This document shows, piece after piece, positions 1-6,941 of a stretch of 11,139 nucleotides of DNA. The DNA is from Actinomycetes bacterium (GTDB lineage Bacteria > Actinomycetota > Actinomycetes > Propionibacteriales > Propionibacteriaceae). The number at the start of each line of letters is the position of its first letter. The first letter of the stretch is position 1. The DNA is taken from NCBI GenBank assembly GCA_029778515.1, contig JAKOQD010000009.1, positions 1 to 11,139 of the forward strand, read 5' to 3'. The notes below the pieces were generated by a model, which did no database searches, had not been told where the DNA came from, and was given only the letters and a program-made list of their open reading frames with translations. The position numbers were made by a program, and so were the translations under genes.

Positions 1-195
1 GCCTGGTACGACACGCCCAACCTGCGGCACACCACCCTGGTGGAACTCGAAGAACTGTTCGACCGCCTGGGACTGACCGTCGAACGGCGAATCGTGCTCA
101 GCCCAGCAGGGACGCCGCTGCCCAGCGGCAATCGCTTCGCCAATGTGGTCGCCGGCTCCGCGGTCTACGCGCTGCGCTCGAACCACACGGATTGA
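1..195 (+). CDS. metW: Methionine biosynthesis protein MetW, C-terminal fragment
   Basis: The open frame enters from the left edge and ends in TGA at 193-195, leaving the last 64 residues. The fragment begins AWYDTPNLRHTTLVELEELF and continues through a GLTVERRIVL stretch to a hydrophobic NVVAGSAVYALR tail. The WYDTPN(I/L)R block followed by an acidic helix and an ER(R/V) strand is characteristic of the C-terminus of MetW, a SAM-binding methyltransferase-fold protein that partners MetX (homoserine O-acetyltransferase) in methionine synthesis. The methyltransferase core lies outside the window, so function rests on this tail only. MetX would be expected just upstream. The gene is convergent with the exonuclease gene, 51 bases away. 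Confidence 0.82.
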   Translation, partial: AWYDTPNLRHTTLVELEELFDRLGLTVERRIVLSPAGTPLPSGNRFANVVAGSAVYALRSNHTD

Positions 196-230
196 GCCCT
201 CTCTAGGCCGAGCAAAATGATCCCTGAGGA

Positions 231-245
231 GGTCGCGCTGCGACC
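231..245. terminator. Small hairpin between convergent metW and exonuclease genes
   Basis: GGTCGC (231-236) and GCGACC (240-245) form a perfect 6-bp stem around a 3-base loop, directly before the stop codon of the minus-strand exonuclease gene. No T-run follows on either strand, so this is at best a weak bidirectional terminator. The rest of the 196-246 gap shows nothing else convincing. Confidence 0.4.
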
Positions 246-246
246 G

Positions 247-1164
247 TCACGAAGGGCCGGCGCCTCGAAGGTTCATGGCCGCTAGGATTCGCTCGGCGGA
301 ACCGCCGAGGTTCAGCTCTTCAGCCAGCTCGGCGAAGCGGACGGGATCCGCTGGCGCGGCGCGCAACGTCAGGTCGACGGGGGCGAGATCAAGGTCACGG
401 CGAACCGCGACCACCTCGCGCGCCGCACCCAGATAGTCGACGGCGGCCTTCAGCCGTGCGGTCAGGGTGGGGGAGAGCCGGCCGGACACCGCTGCCGCCA
501 CGATGCCCTCCAGATCGCCGTAGTCGGCCACCAGCCGCGCCGCGGTCCGCTCACCGATCCCGGGCACCCCAGGAAGGCCGTCGGAGGGATCACCGCGCAG
601 CACAGCGAAGTCGACATATCCCGCGCCGTCGATGCCGTACTTGGCCAGCAGCCAGGCCGCGTCCACCCGATCGTGGTTGGCGACGCCGCGTCCGCAGTAC
701 AGCACGCGCACCTCGCGCTCGTCGTCCACCAATTGGAAGAGGTCGCGGTCACCGGTGACCACATCGGTCGGCACGCCGGCAACGGTGGCGAAGGTGCCGA
801 GCACGTCGTCCGCCTCGTGGTCGTCCGCGCCGATCACCGACAACCCCAGCGCAGCCAGGACCTCAAGGATCAGCGGCACCTGGCCCACCAGGTCGGCCGG
901 CACCTCTTCGACGACTCCGTAGGCCACCCGATGCGCCTTGTACGACGGCACCAGGTCCACCCGCCAGGTCGGCCGCCAGTTGTTGTCCCAGCCGCAGGCG
1001 ACCTGGGTGGGGGAGTAGTCGGTGATGAACCGCGCCAAGAAGTCCAGCAACCCACGCACCGCGTTCACCGGACGCCCGTCCGCGGCCCGTAACGTCGACG
1101 GCAGCCCGAAGAACGCACGGAAATAGAGCGAAGCGGTATCGAATGCCAGCAATCGGTCAGCCAT
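247..1164 (-). CDS. 5'-3' exonuclease (PolA N-terminal-type FEN nuclease)
   Basis: This 305-residue protein is a stand-alone flap-endonuclease/5'-3' exonuclease domain like the N-terminal domain of DNA polymerase I; it would degrade 5' ends and flaps during repair or RNA-primer removal. Metal-site motifs occur in the expected order: D9 in LLAFDTAS, D60 in GWD, YKAHR at 75-79, EADD at 117-120, TGDRD at 137-141, and a helix-hairpin-helix motif from GDPSDGLPG at 191 to about 208. The frame stays open upstream to 1407, but those residues are Arg/Pro/Ser-rich, resemble no family member and run through the divergent lnt gene, so the ATG at 1164 (MADRLLAFD) is chosen. No strong Shine-Dalgarno precedes it. 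It lacks a polymerase domain, so it is the YpcP/Rv2090-type protein rather than PolA. Confidence 0.93.
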   Translation of the reverse strand: MADRLLAFDTASLYFRAFFGLPSTLRAADGRPVNAVRGLLDFLARFITDYSPTQVACGWDNNWRPTWRVDLVPSYKAHRVAYGVVEEVPADLVGQVPLILEVLAALGLSVIGADDHEADDVLGTFATVAGVPTDVVTGDRDLFQLVDDEREVRVLYCGRGVANHDRVDAAWLLAKYGIDGAGYVDFAVLRGDPSDGLPGVPGIGERTAARLVADYGDLEGIVAAAVSGRLSPTLTARLKAAVDYLGAAREVVAVRRDLDLAPVDLTLRAAPADPVRFAELAEELNLGGSAERILAAMNLRGAGPS

Positions 1165-1205
1165 CGCCCCATGCTGCCAGTTCGGGGCCGCTACCGTCGC
1201 CCCAC

Positions 1206-1211
1206 TAGGCT
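1206..1211 (+). promoter_or_regulatory. Candidate -10 element of lnt, leaderless arrangement
   Basis: TAGGCT fits the actinobacterial TANNNT -10 hexamer and is followed by six bases and then the GTG start at 1218, so transcription would begin at or next to the start codon. No clear Shine-Dalgarno lies before the GTG and no good -35 was found. Confidence 0.5.
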
Positions 1212-1217
1212 GCGCAT

Positions 1218-2903
1218 GTGTTTGCGGATCGACCGGGACAGCCGGGTCTCGATGAGCTCGACCAACCGGTCGGGTCAGCTTCGGCCACTCGCGCTCCGAC
1301 CTTCTCCCACTGGCTGGCGAACCGGCACTGGGGTGTGCGGGCCGCCCTGGCGATCCTCGCCGGCGTACTGACGGCACTCGGCTTCGAGCCGTTCGGAGCC
1401 TGGCCATTGGTGATTCCCGGTGTAGCCGGGCTGACGCTCGCCGTGCTCGCCGCCCGCCGGTTGCGTGGCGCGGCCGGTCTCGGGTTCGCCTTCGGTGTTG
1501 GCTTCCTGCTGCTGGGCGTCGGCTGGATGCAGGTGATCTTCCTGCAGGCCATGCTCGGATTGGTCCTGGTGGAAGCCCTGTTCTACGCGGTCCTCGGCGC
1601 AGCGATCAAGCTGGCCAGCCGTACCGCCTGGTGGCCGCTGCTGGCCGCCGCCTGCTGGACGGGCATCGAGTTCGCCTATTCCAGGTTCCCGTTCAGCGGC
1701 TTCGGCTGGATGCGTCTCGGCTACGCCATGGTCGACTCACCGCTCGCCGCCATGCTGCCCCTGGTCGGCGTGGCCACGCTCGGCTTCTCGACGGCCATGG
1801 CGGGCCAGCTGCTCGCCTGGCTCGTGCTGTCGCCGTCCAAGCAACGAACCGCGTTGGTCGCGTCAGGGGTCGCCGGCATTGCCGTCCTCGCCCTCGGCGG
1901 CCTACTCGTTCCGGCCGGACTGCAGACCGGCACCACCTCAGTCGGCTACGTGCAGGGCGGCGCGCCCGGCGGGGGCGTCTACGGTCTCGGAGAGGCGCGG
2001 ACGATCACCCGCAATCAAGCCGCGGAGACCGCCCGGTTCGCCGACCAGATGTCAGAAACCGACCGCCTCGCCGACGACGTGGACACGGGAACCCGCCCAC
2101 CGCCAGCGTTCATTGTGTGGCCCGAGAACGGCACCGACATGGACCCGTTCCTCGATGCGGAAACCAATAGACTGGTTCAGGCCGCGCTGGATCGCGCTGG
2201 CGTGCCAATCCTGGTCGGGGCAATTCTGGAAGGTCCTGGAAAAGACGAGCGCCGGACCGCCTCGCTGTGGTGGGACCCGGAGGCAGGGGTCCAGGGAACT
2301 TACATCAAGCGGGGCATTGTTCCCTTCGGCGAATGGGTGCCGTTCCGCTCGATCCTGCTGCCGCTGATCCCCGAACTGCAGTACGTGGGCGCGCAGTCCA
2401 TCCCTGGCACTGCGCCGGGGGTACTGCCGGTCAAGCTGGCGGATGGCACCACCCTGAAGCTCGGTATCCTGGTCTGCTACGACCTGGTGTACGACGACTT
2501 CGCCTACGACACGGTGCGCGCGGGGGGACAGGTGCAGCTGGTGCAGTCCAGCAACGCGATGTACCAGGGCACCGGCCAGATCGAGCAGCAGTTCGCCATC
2601 ACCCGCGTGCGCGCGCTCGAACTGCGCCGCGAGATGCTCGTGGTGACCACCAGCGGGGTGAGCGGCCTGATCAATCCGGACGGGAGCGTCGCCTTCACCG
2701 AACCGGATCACGTCAGCGCGTCCGGCGTGGTCGAGTTGCCGACCCGCGAAGGGGTCACGCCGGCGGCCTGGGGGGCGTCCTGGATCGAGCTCACCATCAC
2801 CCTGCTCGCAGTCGTCGGACTCGGGCTGTCACTGCGGTACGGCAGAATGGATGTGGAAGTTACCCAACTTGGAGAAGCGAATGGCCTACCCGGCAGGTCT
2901 TGA
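1218..2903 (+). CDS. lnt: Apolipoprotein N-acyltransferase
   Basis: A 561-residue integral membrane protein that N-acylates the lipid-modified cysteine of lipoproteins, using a phospholipid as acyl donor. Several hydrophobic segments lie between about residues 41 and 235, with the Lnt-like motif FPFSGFGWMRLGY at 157-169. A nitrilase-like catalytic domain follows (about 240-510), then a last membrane helix near 522-539. The triad is visible: E303 in VWPENGTD, K364 in YIKRGIVPFGE (with E372), and C420 in ILVCYDLVYDD. The residue two after the cysteine is D422, where E. coli Lnt has Glu. GTG at 1218 is taken as start because it leaves a short cytoplasmic leader before the first helix and sits properly behind a -10 hexamer. 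The 3' end overlaps ppm1 by 23 bases in another frame. In M. tuberculosis the equivalent two proteins are one fused polypeptide; here they are separate. Confidence 0.94.
   Translation: MFADRPGQPGLDELDQPVGSASATRAPTFSHWLANRHWGVRAALAILAGVLTALGFEPFGAWPLVIPGVAGLTLAVLAARRLRGAAGLGFAFGVGFLLLGVGWMQVIFLQAMLGLVLVEALFYAVLGAAIKLASRTAWWPLLAAACWTGIEFAYSRFPFSGFGWMRLGYAMVDSPLAAMLPLVGVATLGFSTAMAGQLLAWLVLSPSKQRTALVASGVAGIAVLALGGLLVPAGLQTGTTSVGYVQGGAPGGGVYGLGEARTITRNQAAETARFADQMSETDRLADDVDTGTRPPPAFIVWPENGTDMDPFLDAETNRLVQAALDRAGVPILVGAILEGPGKDERRTASLWWDPEAGVQGTYIKRGIVPFGEWVPFRSILLPLIPELQYVGAQSIPGTAPGVLPVKLADGTTLKLGILVCYDLVYDDFAYDTVRAGGQVQLVQSSNAMYQGTGQIEQQFAITRVRALELRREMLVVTTSGVSGLINPDGSVAFTEPDHVSASGVVELPTREGVTPAAWGASWIELTITLLAVVGLGLSLRYGRMDVEVTQLGEANGLPGRS
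2871..2874 (+). promoter_or_regulatory. Ribosome binding site setting the ppm1 start
   Basis: GGAG, then six bases, then ATG at 2881. It lies inside the 3' end of lnt and favours the 2881 start over the in-frame ATG at 2851, whose extra residues (MWKLPNLEKR) are not family-like. Confidence 0.7.
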
Positions 2904-3741
2904 GCGTGTGCTCGTCATCATCCCCACCTACAACGAAGCCGAAAACCTTCGACCGATCACCAGTCGCATCCGCGCAGCGGTTCCGTCCGCGCACATCCTG
3001 ATAGCTGACGACAACTCACCGGACGGCACCGGCGCCCTCGCCGACGAACTGGCTGCGGCCGACGACCACCTGCATGTGCTCCACCGAACGGGCAAAGAGG
3101 GGCTCGGCGCGGCCTACGTCGCCGGCTTCCGCTGGGGACTGGCTGAGGGCTATGACGTGCTGGTGGAACACGATGCGGACGGCTCCCACCAGCCCGAGTA
3201 CCTGCCCGCCATGCTCAAGCGCCTGGAGACCGCGGACGCGGTCAAGGGCTCCCGGTACATCAAGGGCGGCTCGACCAAAGGTTGGCCGTTGCACCGCGAA
3301 CTGCTCTCCCGCGGCGGCAACCTGTGGACCCGGCTGATGCTCGGCCTCAAGGTCAAGGACGCCACCGGTGGCTTCACCGCATGGCGGGCCGCCACTCTGC
3401 GCGGTATCGACCTGGATGGCGTCGAGGCTGCCGGCTATGGCTTCCAGGTCGACCTGGCCTGGCGTGCTCTGCGAAACGGTTTCGAGGTGGCCGAGGTTCC
3501 GATCGAGTTCATCGAGCGCGAGTACGGCGATTCGAAGATGAGTGGCCAGATCGTCGCGGAGGCGATGCTGCTGACCGCCCAGTGGGGCTTGCGCTACCGG
3601 CTCGGCCAGGTGAAGGACGGCACCGAGAGGCTGGGTGCTGCGGCTGGCCAGGCTGCTCAGGAGGCAGGACGCAAGGTGGGCCGCCTGCGTGGTCAGGTCA
3701 CCAAGTGGTGGCAGCAGCGCGGCCAGGGAGGCACGACATGA
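2881..3741 (+). CDS. ppm1: Polyprenol monophosphomannose synthase (GT2 family)
   Basis: A 286-residue family 2 glycosyltransferase of the dolichyl/polyprenol-phosphate mannose synthase type, moving mannose from GDP-mannose to a polyprenyl phosphate to give the lipid-linked donor used on the outer membrane face for lipoglycans and protein O-mannosylation. GT-A motifs are in order: PTYNE at 15-19, DDNSPDGT at 43-50, the metal-binding DAD at 98-100 within EHDADGSHQPEYLP, GSRYIKGG at 123-130, and the acceptor-side ERE.GDSKMS at 212-221. No membrane helices are evident, so it probably acts at the inner leaflet. The C-terminal tail (about 245-286) is rich in Ala/Gly/Gln/Arg/Lys. It overlaps lnt by 23 bases and fxsA by 4 bases, implying translational coupling. 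The lnt neighbour supports this over a generic glycosyltransferase. Confidence 0.92.
   Translation: MAYPAGLERVLVIIPTYNEAENLRPITSRIRAAVPSAHILIADDNSPDGTGALADELAAADDHLHVLHRTGKEGLGAAYVAGFRWGLAEGYDVLVEHDADGSHQPEYLPAMLKRLETADAVKGSRYIKGGSTKGWPLHRELLSRGGNLWTRLMLGLKVKDATGGFTAWRAATLRGIDLDGVEAAGYGFQVDLAWRALRNGFEVAEVPIEFIEREYGDSKMSGQIVAEAMLLTAQWGLRYRLGQVKDGTERLGAAAGQAAQEAGRKVGRLRGQVTKWWQQRGQGGTT
3726..3731 (+). promoter_or_regulatory. Ribosome binding site of fxsA
   Basis: GGGAGG, then six bases, then ATG at 3738. The start codon overlaps the ppm1 stop (ATGA), so this site supports coupled or independent initiation of fxsA. Confidence 0.7.
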
Positions 3742-4286
3742 ACCGCAATCTGTTCGCCGGCCGTTGGGTGCTGCCGGCGCTGGTGGTCGGGTTCATCCTG
3801 GTCGCGGTAGCCGAGGTCTGGCTGCTGACCTTCGTCGGCTCACGGATCGGAGCACTGCCGACCCTTGGGATCCTTCTCGCCGAGGCGCTGGTCGGGGCTT
3901 GGCTGCTGCGTCGTGAAGGCAGCAAGGCCTGGACGGCACTCACCCAGGCAATCAACACCGGACGCATGCCCACCGGTCAGTTGGCGGACGCGGCCCTGGT
4001 GCTGATCGGCGGCATCATGCTGATGCTGCCGGGCTTCTTCACCGACTTCATCGGAGTGTTCTTCCTGCTGCCGCTCACCCGTCCGCTGGTGCGGAAGTCA
4101 CTAGGCTTCCTGATCGCTCGACAGGCGGCGAAGTCAGGAGTGGACTTCGGGGTGATCAAGGCCAAGTATGGCCCAGGCACGGTGATTCGCGGCGAGACCG
4201 CGGACGATGTGCCGTCGCCGGCAACGGACGCGGGAACCAGCGTCGTGATTGAGGGCGAAATCGAACCTGGCGGTCGGCCCGCCTAA
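3738..4286 (+). CDS. fxsA: FxsA family membrane protein
   Basis: A 182-residue protein with three or four hydrophobic segments (about 11-33, 38-57 and 82-112). It follows the FxsA pattern: an E in the first helix (AEVWLLTFVGSRIG), GILLAEALVGAWLLRREG at 44-61, a NTGRMPTGQLADAALVLIGG turn and the diagnostic MLPGFFTDFIGVFFLLPLTRP at about 96-115. E. coli FxsA is known for relieving F-plasmid exclusion of phage T7; the cellular function is otherwise unclear. The C-terminal third is hydrophilic and ends in a VIEGEIE stretch. The ATG overlaps the ppm1 stop codon and has a good Shine-Dalgarno. Its place beside ppm1/lnt is conserved as I recall in mycobacteria (Rv2053c), suggesting an envelope-related role, which is inference. 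Confidence 0.88.
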   Translation: MNRNLFAGRWVLPALVVGFILVAVAEVWLLTFVGSRIGALPTLGILLAEALVGAWLLRREGSKAWTALTQAINTGRMPTGQLADAALVLIGGIMLMLPGFFTDFIGVFFLLPLTRPLVRKSLGFLIARQAAKSGVDFGVIKAKYGPGTVIRGETADDVPSPATDAGTSVVIEGEIEPGGRPA

Positions 4287-4305
4287 CGATCCGGTCGCCC
4301 CGGCC

Positions 4306-4335
4306 GACGATCCCTGAGCCTGTCGAAGGGTCGTC
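4306..4335. repeat. Palindromic dispersed-type repeat, probable bidirectional terminator
   Basis: GACGA and CCCT (4306-4315, one bulged T) pair with AGGGTCGTC (4327-4335) around an 11-base loop, giving a 9-bp stem between convergent fxsA and rbpA. The core CCTGAGCCTGTCGAAGG is a motif I recognise as dispersed in many bacterial genomes; it gives the well-known spurious peptides LRQAQG and STGSG when translated. The remaining bases of the 4287-4367 gap show no gene. Neither strand has a T-run, so termination is inferred from position. Confidence 0.6.
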
Positions 4336-4367
4336 CGCACAAGTCCGGCAACGGCTTCGGCGCCGCC

Positions 4368-4703
4368 CTACTGGCCGTCGCCGCGGATCTCCTCGAGGCG
4401 CTCGGCGAGCAGGTCTTCGAGCTCCTCGATCGAGCGACGCTCGCGCAGCATGTCCCAGTGGGTTCGCGGCGCCTTGGTCTCCTTGGCCTCCGGCTCCACC
4501 CCGTCCGAACGACGCGAAGTGGCGCCGCACCGCGGGCACTCCCACTCGGTCGGAAGTTCCGCCTCTTCGGCGAACACGACGTTGAACTGGTGGCCCTTCG
4601 GGCACTCGAAACCGATCTCCTGGCGGGGTGCGAGTTCGACCCCGCTCGGGTCGGCGTGACTCTTCGCACCGAGTCCGAACCCGCGCAATGCTCGATCAGC
4701 CAT
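4368..4703 (-). CDS. rbpA: RNA polymerase-binding protein RbpA
   Basis: A 111-residue actinobacterial transcription factor that binds RNA polymerase and the principal sigma factor and stabilises the open complex. The N-terminal MADRALRG matches the family start. The core (about 25-65) has APRQ at 26-29 and a putative zinc site C34-H38-C56-C59 in ECPKGHQF and CPRCG, as in Streptomyces RbpA; the mycobacterial protein lacks this full set. The C-terminal sigma-interaction domain carries RTHWDMLRERRSIEELEDLL at 80-99, the strongest signature. The frame is open seven codons upstream, but ATG at 4703 has a GGAGG seven bases before it and gives the conserved N-terminus. It is convergent with fxsA and lies 58 bases downstream of the transporter gene, with a candidate promoter of its own in that gap. 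Confidence 0.96.
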   Translation of the reverse strand: MADRALRGFGLGAKSHADPSGVELAPRQEIGFECPKGHQFNVVFAEEAELPTEWECPRCGATSRRSDGVEPEAKETKAPRTHWDMLRERRSIEELEDLLAERLEEIRGDGQ

Positions 4704-4710
4704 CTCGTTA

Positions 4711-4715
4711 CCTCC
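4711..4715 (-). promoter_or_regulatory. Ribosome binding site of rbpA
   Basis: GGAGG on the minus strand, seven bases before the ATG at 4703. It decides the start against the upstream in-frame ATG at 4724. Confidence 0.75.
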
Positions 4716-4722
4716 GCCTTCC

Positions 4723-4728
4723 ACCGTA
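4723..4728 (-). promoter_or_regulatory. Candidate -10 element of rbpA
   Basis: TACGGT on the minus strand fits TANNNT and would give a short leader of about 13 bases containing the GGAGG site. The position in the 58-base gap after the transporter gene suggests rbpA can be transcribed on its own. No convincing -35 was seen. Confidence 0.4.
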
Positions 4729-4761
4729 GCCGGGTCGACCGACGCAGGTGACGGCGGCCAT

Positions 4762-6099
4762 CTAGATCACCTTTGGTAACGCGTTGCCGGCGTCCGTGAT
4801 TCCCTTGCGCATGTCCACGCGGGTGAGCAGTACCCCGCCGACGACGAAGAAAACCACCAGCGCGACCAGAGCCAGCCGGTACGAATGCGAGAACTGGAAC
4901 ACCAGCGCGAACGTTAGGGTTCCGAGCCAGCTCGTGCCGCGCTCCATCGCCTGGTAGAAGCTGAAGTACTCCGCCTCCCGTCCGAGCGGGATCAGCTGGC
5001 TATACATCGAGCGTGACAGCGCCTGGGTGCCGCCCATCACCAGCCCGATCGCTGCACCGAGGCCGATCAGCGCACCGAAGTTGCCGGCCGGCAGCAGGAA
5101 AGCGGAAAGCACCACGGCCAACCAGATCGCGATCCCGCCAAGCACCGTCCGCTTCGCACCGATCCGCGCGGCAACCCGGCCGAACAGCAGCGCACCGCCG
5201 AACGCCACGAACTGGGTGACCAGGAAAGTCATCATCACCTGGCTGGTCGCCATGCCCAGCTCGGAGGACGCGTACAGGCTGGACGAGACGATCACCGTCT
5301 GGATGCCGTCGTTGAAGAACAGGAACGCGAGCAGGAAGAGCATCGTCTGCGGATAGTTGCGCATGCTCGCGAAAGTGGCCATCAACTGGCTGAACGGATT
5401 CCGGCGAGCCACCGGAGTCGACACTTCGCGGGGAAGCCTGCGCAGGCCAAAGACCGGGATGATCGTGAAGAGGCCCCACCAGAGACCGGCGGAGAGCAGG
5501 CTGAGCCGCACCGCCAGCCCGTAGCTGATGCCCAGTTGCTCATGGAGGCTCATCAGCGCGAAGTTCGCGAGCAGGAGCAGGCCACCGCCCAGATAGCCGA
5601 AGGCCCAGCCGCGGCTGGAGACCTTGTCGCGCTCGTCAGGTCCGGCGATCCGCACCAGGATTGAGTCGTACACCACCGTCGAGGCACCGAAGCAGAACGC
5701 CGCGATGATCATCAGCCATGCGCCCAGCTGCCAGTTGTCGCCCTCAAGGAAGAACATCAGGCTTCCGGCCAGCGCGCCCATCCAGGCGGTGGTGGCGAGC
5801 CAGCGGTGCGGCTTCGTCGAGCGGTCGGCCGCGGCGCCGACGAACAACAGCAGGATTGCCGAGACGATTGTGCTCAGCGTGCCGAGGAAAGGGTGCAGCG
5901 CGCCCGGCAGCACGGGGAAGATGCCGAGCAGCAGCACCGGATTGGTGCAGATCTCGCCCTCGGCCAGCTGCGGGCAGCCAGCGTTGTTGGCCAGGCTGGT
6001 CAGGTAGGGCCCGATGATCACCGTCGCAGTCGTGGTGATATAGGCGGAGTTGGCCCAGTCGTACCAGTACCAGGATCGCTGCGCGGGTGTGCTCCTCAT
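4762..6099 (-). CDS. MFS transporter, UMF1/Atg22-like family
   Basis: A 445-residue polytopic membrane protein with about 12 hydrophobic segments. Signatures of the UMF1 (BtlA/Atg22-like) branch of the major facilitator superfamily are present: WYDWANSAY at 12-20, SSRGWAFGYLGGG at 161-173, FFNDGIQTV at 261-269, GGTQALSRSMYSQLIP at 356-371 and EAEYFSFYQAMER at 375-387. The eukaryotic relative Atg22 exports amino acids from the vacuole; bacterial substrates are mostly unknown. Two cysteines (C42, C51) in the first external loop could form a disulfide. The ATG shares an ATGA overlap with the upstream phosphodiesterase stop codon, and GGGAGG lies seven bases before it, so the two genes are co-transcribed. 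A link to glycerophosphodiester or head-group transport is inference from this pairing. Confidence 0.87.
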   Translation of the reverse strand: MRSTPAQRSWYWYDWANSAYITTTATVIIGPYLTSLANNAGCPQLAEGEICTNPVLLLGIFPVLPGALHPFLGTLSTIVSAILLLFVGAAADRSTKPHRWLATTAWMGALAGSLMFFLEGDNWQLGAWLMIIAAFCFGASTVVYDSILVRIAGPDERDKVSSRGWAFGYLGGGLLLLANFALMSLHEQLGISYGLAVRLSLLSAGLWWGLFTIIPVFGLRRLPREVSTPVARRNPFSQLMATFASMRNYPQTMLFLLAFLFFNDGIQTVIVSSSLYASSELGMATSQVMMTFLVTQFVAFGGALLFGRVAARIGAKRTVLGGIAIWLAVVLSAFLLPAGNFGALIGLGAAIGLVMGGTQALSRSMYSQLIPLGREAEYFSFYQAMERGTSWLGTLTFALVFQFSHSYRLALVALVVFFVVGGVLLTRVDMRKGITDAGNALPKVI

Positions 6100-6878
6100 T
6101 CGTCCGCCTCCCAGAGTCCGCGTTCAGTGAGCACCGACTTCAGCGTCACCAGGTCGTTCGAGATCAGCCCGTCCACTCCCAGGTCGATCAGGCGCTCCAT
6201 CTCGGCGCGATCGTCGATCGTCCAGACGTGCACTTTCCGTCCGGTGCTGTGCAGGAAGTCGATGAGGTCGCGCCGCACCAACGGCAACAGGTTTCCAAGC
6301 ACCCGAGCCGGCACCTGCAGGACCGGTGCCGGATCGACCCGCCAGCGGCGCAGTCCGGGCACGAAACCGTCCCAACCGACGCCGAGCGGCGTCGCTCCGA
6401 GCGCGATGCCGGGGGAGCGGCTGGCGAAACGACGGATGCGGAGGGTGGAGAAGGACGCCACCACGATCCGGTCGGAGACGTCCATCCGGCGGAGCAGCGC
6501 TACCAGCGCGGGCACGCCGGCGTTGTCCTTCAGGTCGATGTTGAACACTGTCGCCGGGAACCGGTCCAGCACGTCCTCAAGCAGCGGGACGGGATCGAAC
6601 CCGCCGATCCGCAGGTCACGGAGTTGGCGCCAGGTGCGCTCGCGCACCCGCCCGCTGGCGCCGGTGAGCCGTTCCAGCCGGGCATCGTGGAAGAGCACCA
6701 GCTTCCCGTCCGCGGTGGTGCGAACGTCGATCTCCAGGAAACTGAAGCCGAGGTCGACTGCCCTCTCGAAGGCGTAGACGGTGTTCTCCCTGGCGGCGTC
6801 CGCCGGCCGCGTCCAGCCACCCCGATGCGCTATCGCGACGAAGCGATGATCGAGGAAGGGGAAGTCGCCGACGTTCAC
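6096..6878 (-). CDS. Glycerophosphodiester phosphodiesterase (GDPD family)
   Basis: A 260-residue TIM-barrel phosphodiesterase predicted to split glycerophosphodiesters into an alcohol and sn-glycerol 3-phosphate. The catalytic and metal residues are visible: H18-R19 in AHRGG, E31-N32 in ENTVYAF, E49 and D51 in FLEIDVRTT, H64 in LFHDARLERLTG, K117 in NIDLKD, and a late HVWTIDD at 217-223 followed by GVDGLISND. No signal peptide or membrane helix is present, so it acts in the cytoplasm (UgpQ-like) rather than as a secreted GlpQ. GTG at 6878 is taken as start; it has no Shine-Dalgarno but sits six bases after a TAGAGT hexamer. It is the first gene of a two-gene operon with the UMF1 transporter. 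Confidence 0.92.
   Translation of the reverse strand: MNVGDFPFLDHRFVAIAHRGGWTRPADAARENTVYAFERAVDLGFSFLEIDVRTTADGKLVLFHDARLERLTGASGRVRERTWRQLRDLRIGGFDPVPLLEDVLDRFPATVFNIDLKDNAGVPALVALLRRMDVSDRIVVASFSTLRIRRFASRSPGIALGATPLGVGWDGFVPGLRRWRVDPAPVLQVPARVLGNLLPLVRRDLIDFLHSTGRKVHVWTIDDRAEMERLIDLGVDGLISNDLVTLKSVLTERGLWEADE
6107..6112 (-). promoter_or_regulatory. Ribosome binding site of the UMF1 transporter gene
   Basis: GGGAGG on the minus strand, seven bases before the ATG at 6099, inside the 3' end of the phosphodiesterase gene. It supports this start and allows re-initiation after the overlapping stop codon. Confidence 0.65.
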
Positions 6879-6884
6879 GAGGGC

Positions 6885-6890
6885 ACTCTA
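6885..6890 (-). promoter_or_regulatory. Candidate -10 element of the phosphodiesterase operon, leaderless
   Basis: TAGAGT on the minus strand is followed by six bases and the GTG at 6878. The same hexamer precedes lpdA in this window. No good -35 is visible. Confidence 0.5.
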
Positions 6891-6935
6891 GGGCCGCAGG
6901 GCTGGACGTGACGCTCGACTGGCTCGGATCGGCCG

Positions 6936-6941
6936 CACAAT
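6936..6941 (+). promoter_or_regulatory. Weak candidate -10 element of pdxY
   Basis: CACAAT agrees with TATAAT at four positions and ends directly before the ATG at 6942. If used, transcription would begin near the in-frame GTG at 6948, six bases further on, giving a leaderless message and a protein two residues shorter. Confidence 0.3.

Noticed and set aside
1165..1407. 81-residue N-terminal extension of the exonuclease
   Set aside because: Pro/Arg/Ser-rich, not family-like, and it would run through the divergent lnt promoter and coding start.
2851..2880. Upstream in-frame ATG of ppm1
   Set aside because: The 2881 ATG has a properly spaced GGAG and gives the conserved N-terminus; the extension does not.
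4134..4340. 68-residue minus-strand frame starting MRTTLRQAQG
   Set aside because: The LRQAQG segment is a translated dispersed palindrome and the remainder is antisense to fxsA.
5806..6911. Long plus-strand frames opposite the transporter and phosphodiesterase genes
   Set aside because: They span two well-supported minus-strand genes and are Arg/Ser/His-rich shadow translations.
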